Under the pieces are notes generated by a model. The model saw only the letters and a program-made list of their open reading frames with translations, did no database searches and was not told the DNA's origin. From Haliscomenobacteraceae bacterium (lineage in GTDB: Bacteria > Bacteroidota > Bacteroidia > Chitinophagales > Saprospiraceae): 64,000 nucleotides of DNA. The stretch lies in NCBI GenBank assembly GCA_947501115.1, contig CANMVX010000006.1:1-64000 (forward strand). The letters run 5' to 3'. Position numbers and translations under genes: made by a program. Within the stretch, counting starts at the first letter, position 1. Each line of letters starts with the position of its first letter. This document shows positions 62,671 to 64,000 of the stretch, in pieces.

Positions 62671-62979
62671 TTATTCTCTAAAATACATTAAAACAGCCCC
62701 CAAGAGGGTGATAAGCACCATTAAAACAGAGGCCATTTTAATGGCTAATCTTATGTATTTTGAGAAATCTCTAATAGCTTGGGCCTGATTTGGATAACGT
62801 GGGACTACATCTTTTTCCAGTTTATCTGGATGAAAAACATCCATCGCATTGAATTCCACCTTATGACGAACCAGGATTTGATAGTTATTTAAAACCTTGA
62901 CACGAAAATAAAAGGATAAGAAAAGCATGCTTAAAAAGAGCAGCGTAATGATGATAAATAGGGTAAGGAATAAACTCAT
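62671..62979 (-). CDS. Two-helix membrane protein of unknown function
   Basis: A 102-aa protein with hydrophobic segments at about 3-25 and 80-98 and a charged loop between (P-D-K-L-E-K-D-V-V-P-R-Y-P-N-Q). I recognise no family. Its start overlaps the stop of the 125-aa gene by ATGA, and it lies 8 bp upstream of the Gfo/Idh/MocA gene, so it is surely part of the operon. Role unknown. Confidence 0.65.
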   Translation of the reverse strand: MSLFLTLFIIITLLFLSMLFLSFYFRVKVLNNYQILVRHKVEFNAMDVFHPDKLEKDVVPRYPNQAQAIRDFSKYIRLAIKMASVLMVLITLLGAVLMYFRE

Positions 62980-63353
62980 TTATTTAAATCTTTTTCTTTT
63001 TTCCAACCTGAACTTAATCCGGCAGCAATAAGAAGATGTAACGAACCTGCCCGGGCGTCAGGATTATAAATAAACTGACTTAGACTAAGCAGGGTATGAA
63101 AAAGGATGAGTAAAATAATCAGTCCATTTCGTTGGGCGCTTCCCGGAACTTCTCGTAAGGCCCAAAAAGAAATAGCTACAGGAAGAAGGGCTGCAGAACC
63201 ATACATAGCCAATAACATTTTCGGTGTATTTTCACCGTGTAAAGGCTGTAAGGCGGAAATAAATTTCAAGTATGAAGGGAAAAACCAGCATAAAATGGCT
63301 ATTCCTCCTTCTAAAACAATGGTGGTGTAAAGTAATATTTTAACAATTTTCAT
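62976..63353 (-). CDS. Four-helix membrane protein of unknown function
   Basis: A 125-aa polytopic membrane protein with about four hydrophobic segments (about 7-27, 45-67, 75-95 and 100-117) and short loops. No family is recognised. It lies 4 bp after the short-chain dehydrogenase stop and overlaps the next gene by ATGA, so the cluster is translationally coupled. Confidence 0.65.
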   Translation of the reverse strand: MKIVKILLYTTIVLEGGIAILCWFFPSYLKFISALQPLHGENTPKMLLAMYGSAALLPVAISFWALREVPGSAQRNGLIILLILFHTLLSLSQFIYNPDARAGSLHLLIAAGLSSGWKKEKDLNK

Positions 63354-63357
63354 TGGC

Positions 63358-64000
63358 TCATTTTCTATTTTCGCGAAGGTAATATGCAGACATCCAAATA
63401 ACGACAGCTTCGGGTAATCTTTTCATAATTGATAGTAAAAAAGATAGGCCTTTACCTGGAACAACCAGATTTTTGCCATTTTTCATACCCTTAAGAATAT
63501 CTCTAACTACAGTGTCAGGCGTTACCACCATCCAGTTTTTGAAGGTTCTGGACTTTTCCATTCCCGCGCGTTCCATAAATCCTGTGTTTACCACAGGCGT
63601 AGGACAAACGGCCATCGTACGAACAGCAAACCCAGCTTCTCTTAATTCAAAATCAATAGATCGGGTAAACTGTAAAACAAAACTTTTGGTTGCACCATAA
63701 GTTCCTAAACGAGGGTTTGGCTGGAAGGCTGAAATGGAGGAAATGTTTATAATCCAACCACTATTGCGCTGAATCATTTCTTTCAAAAAATAACGGGTTA
63801 ACTGGTAAACATTCAACATGTTTAACTGAAGCATTTTAAATTCGCTCTCCTGATCTGTTTCCCAAACATACCCGTAGGTGCCAAATCCAGCGTTATTTAC
63901 CAGAATATCAGGAACAAAATCGGCATTTAAGGCCGCTTGATATACAGATAGGGCACTTTCCGGAAGCGTCAGGTCAATTTCAAGCCCGAAAACTTGCAGA
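63358..64000 (-). CDS. Short-chain dehydrogenase/reductase, partial
   Basis: NAD(P)-dependent SDR oxidoreductase, of which the C-terminal 213 residues are in the window; the start lies beyond position 64000. The N-N-A-G motif is in L-V-N-N-A-G-F-G-T-Y-G. The catalytic Ser is in I-S-S-I-S-A-F, and the Y-x-x-x-K motif is seen as Y-G-A-T-K with the Lys two residues before F-V. The glycine-rich cofactor motif is cut off. A hydrophobic C-terminus (A-V-V-I-W-M-S-A-Y-Y) may associate with the membrane. It is the first visible gene of the minus-strand operon running to 61736. Confidence 0.88.
   Translation of the reverse strand, partial: LQVFGLEIDLTLPESALSVYQAALNADFVPDILVNNAGFGTYGYVWETDQESEFKMLQLNMLNVYQLTRYFLKEMIQRNSGWIINISSISAFQPNPRLGTYGATKSFVLQFTRSIDFELREAGFAVRTMAVCPTPVVNTGFMERAGMEKSRTFKNWMVVTPDTVVRDILKGMKNGKNLVVPGKGLSFLLSIMKRLPEAVVIWMSAYYLRENRK

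Overview
The window looks like a chromosomal segment of a member of the Bacteroidota, most likely of the Saprospiria/Chitinophagia type. It is AT-rich. It encodes PorP/SprF-family proteins and very large proteins with gliding-motility-associated (type B) C-terminal sorting domains, both hallmarks of the type IX secretion system (T9SS). It also carries a short RpoD-type sigma factor starting M-R-Q-L-K-I-T, a DUF2795 protein and a TonB receptor. Several genes are preceded by the Bacteroidota -7 promoter element TAnnTTTG. I found no rRNA, tRNA, CRISPR array, insertion sequence or prophage.

Layout. (1) 175-11899: first T9SS-related locus: a PorP/SprF protein, a TPR/PD40/OmpA (PorE-like) protein, two paralogous giant secreted Ig-repeat proteins and a small secreted protein. 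(2) 11906-18606: TetR regulator, release factor 3, a membrane glycosyltransferase pair, a TlpA-like thioredoxin and an M16 protease. (3) 18603-22399: minus-strand operon with a GNAT acetyltransferase, a 992-residue helical repeat protein of unknown function, a 70-residue membrane peptide and the M16 protease. (4) 22559-25438: ComEC and a helix-hairpin-helix protein (competence). (5) 25456-34326: HMG-CoA synthase, M20 hydrolase, a sortilin/BNR-repeat protein and a TonB-dependent receptor, all on the minus strand. (6) 34389-41324: housekeeping block (class V aminotransferase-like enzyme, rpoD, two unknowns, cmk, DUF2795, queA, ABC permease). (7) 41567-48314: second T9SS locus, a PorP/SprF protein followed by an 1892-residue modular adhesin-like protein. 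(8) 48615-50645: AT-rich cassette of unknown genes ending in an HTTM membrane protein, bounded by terminators. (9) 50757-54352: beta-oxidation operon (fadA, fadN-like) with a perfect 16-bp palindrome beside its promoter. (10) 54439-60696: glycosyltransferase, ExbB-ExbD-ExbD-TonB energy module, folC and an M14 peptidase. (11) 60790-64000: unknown small membrane proteins, a Gfo/Idh/MocA oxidoreductase and a partial short-chain dehydrogenase.

How they fit together: the ExbB/ExbD/TonB module can power the TonB receptor. The two PorP/SprF proteins and the PorE-like protein probably serve export or surface anchoring of the three giant type B substrates beside them. The rest is mostly core metabolism. 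The least explained items are the 992-residue protein, built from 261-262-residue tandem repeats inside a four-gene operon, and the modular reshuffling of the giant secreted proteins, including a run of four repeats at exactly 240-bp spacing.
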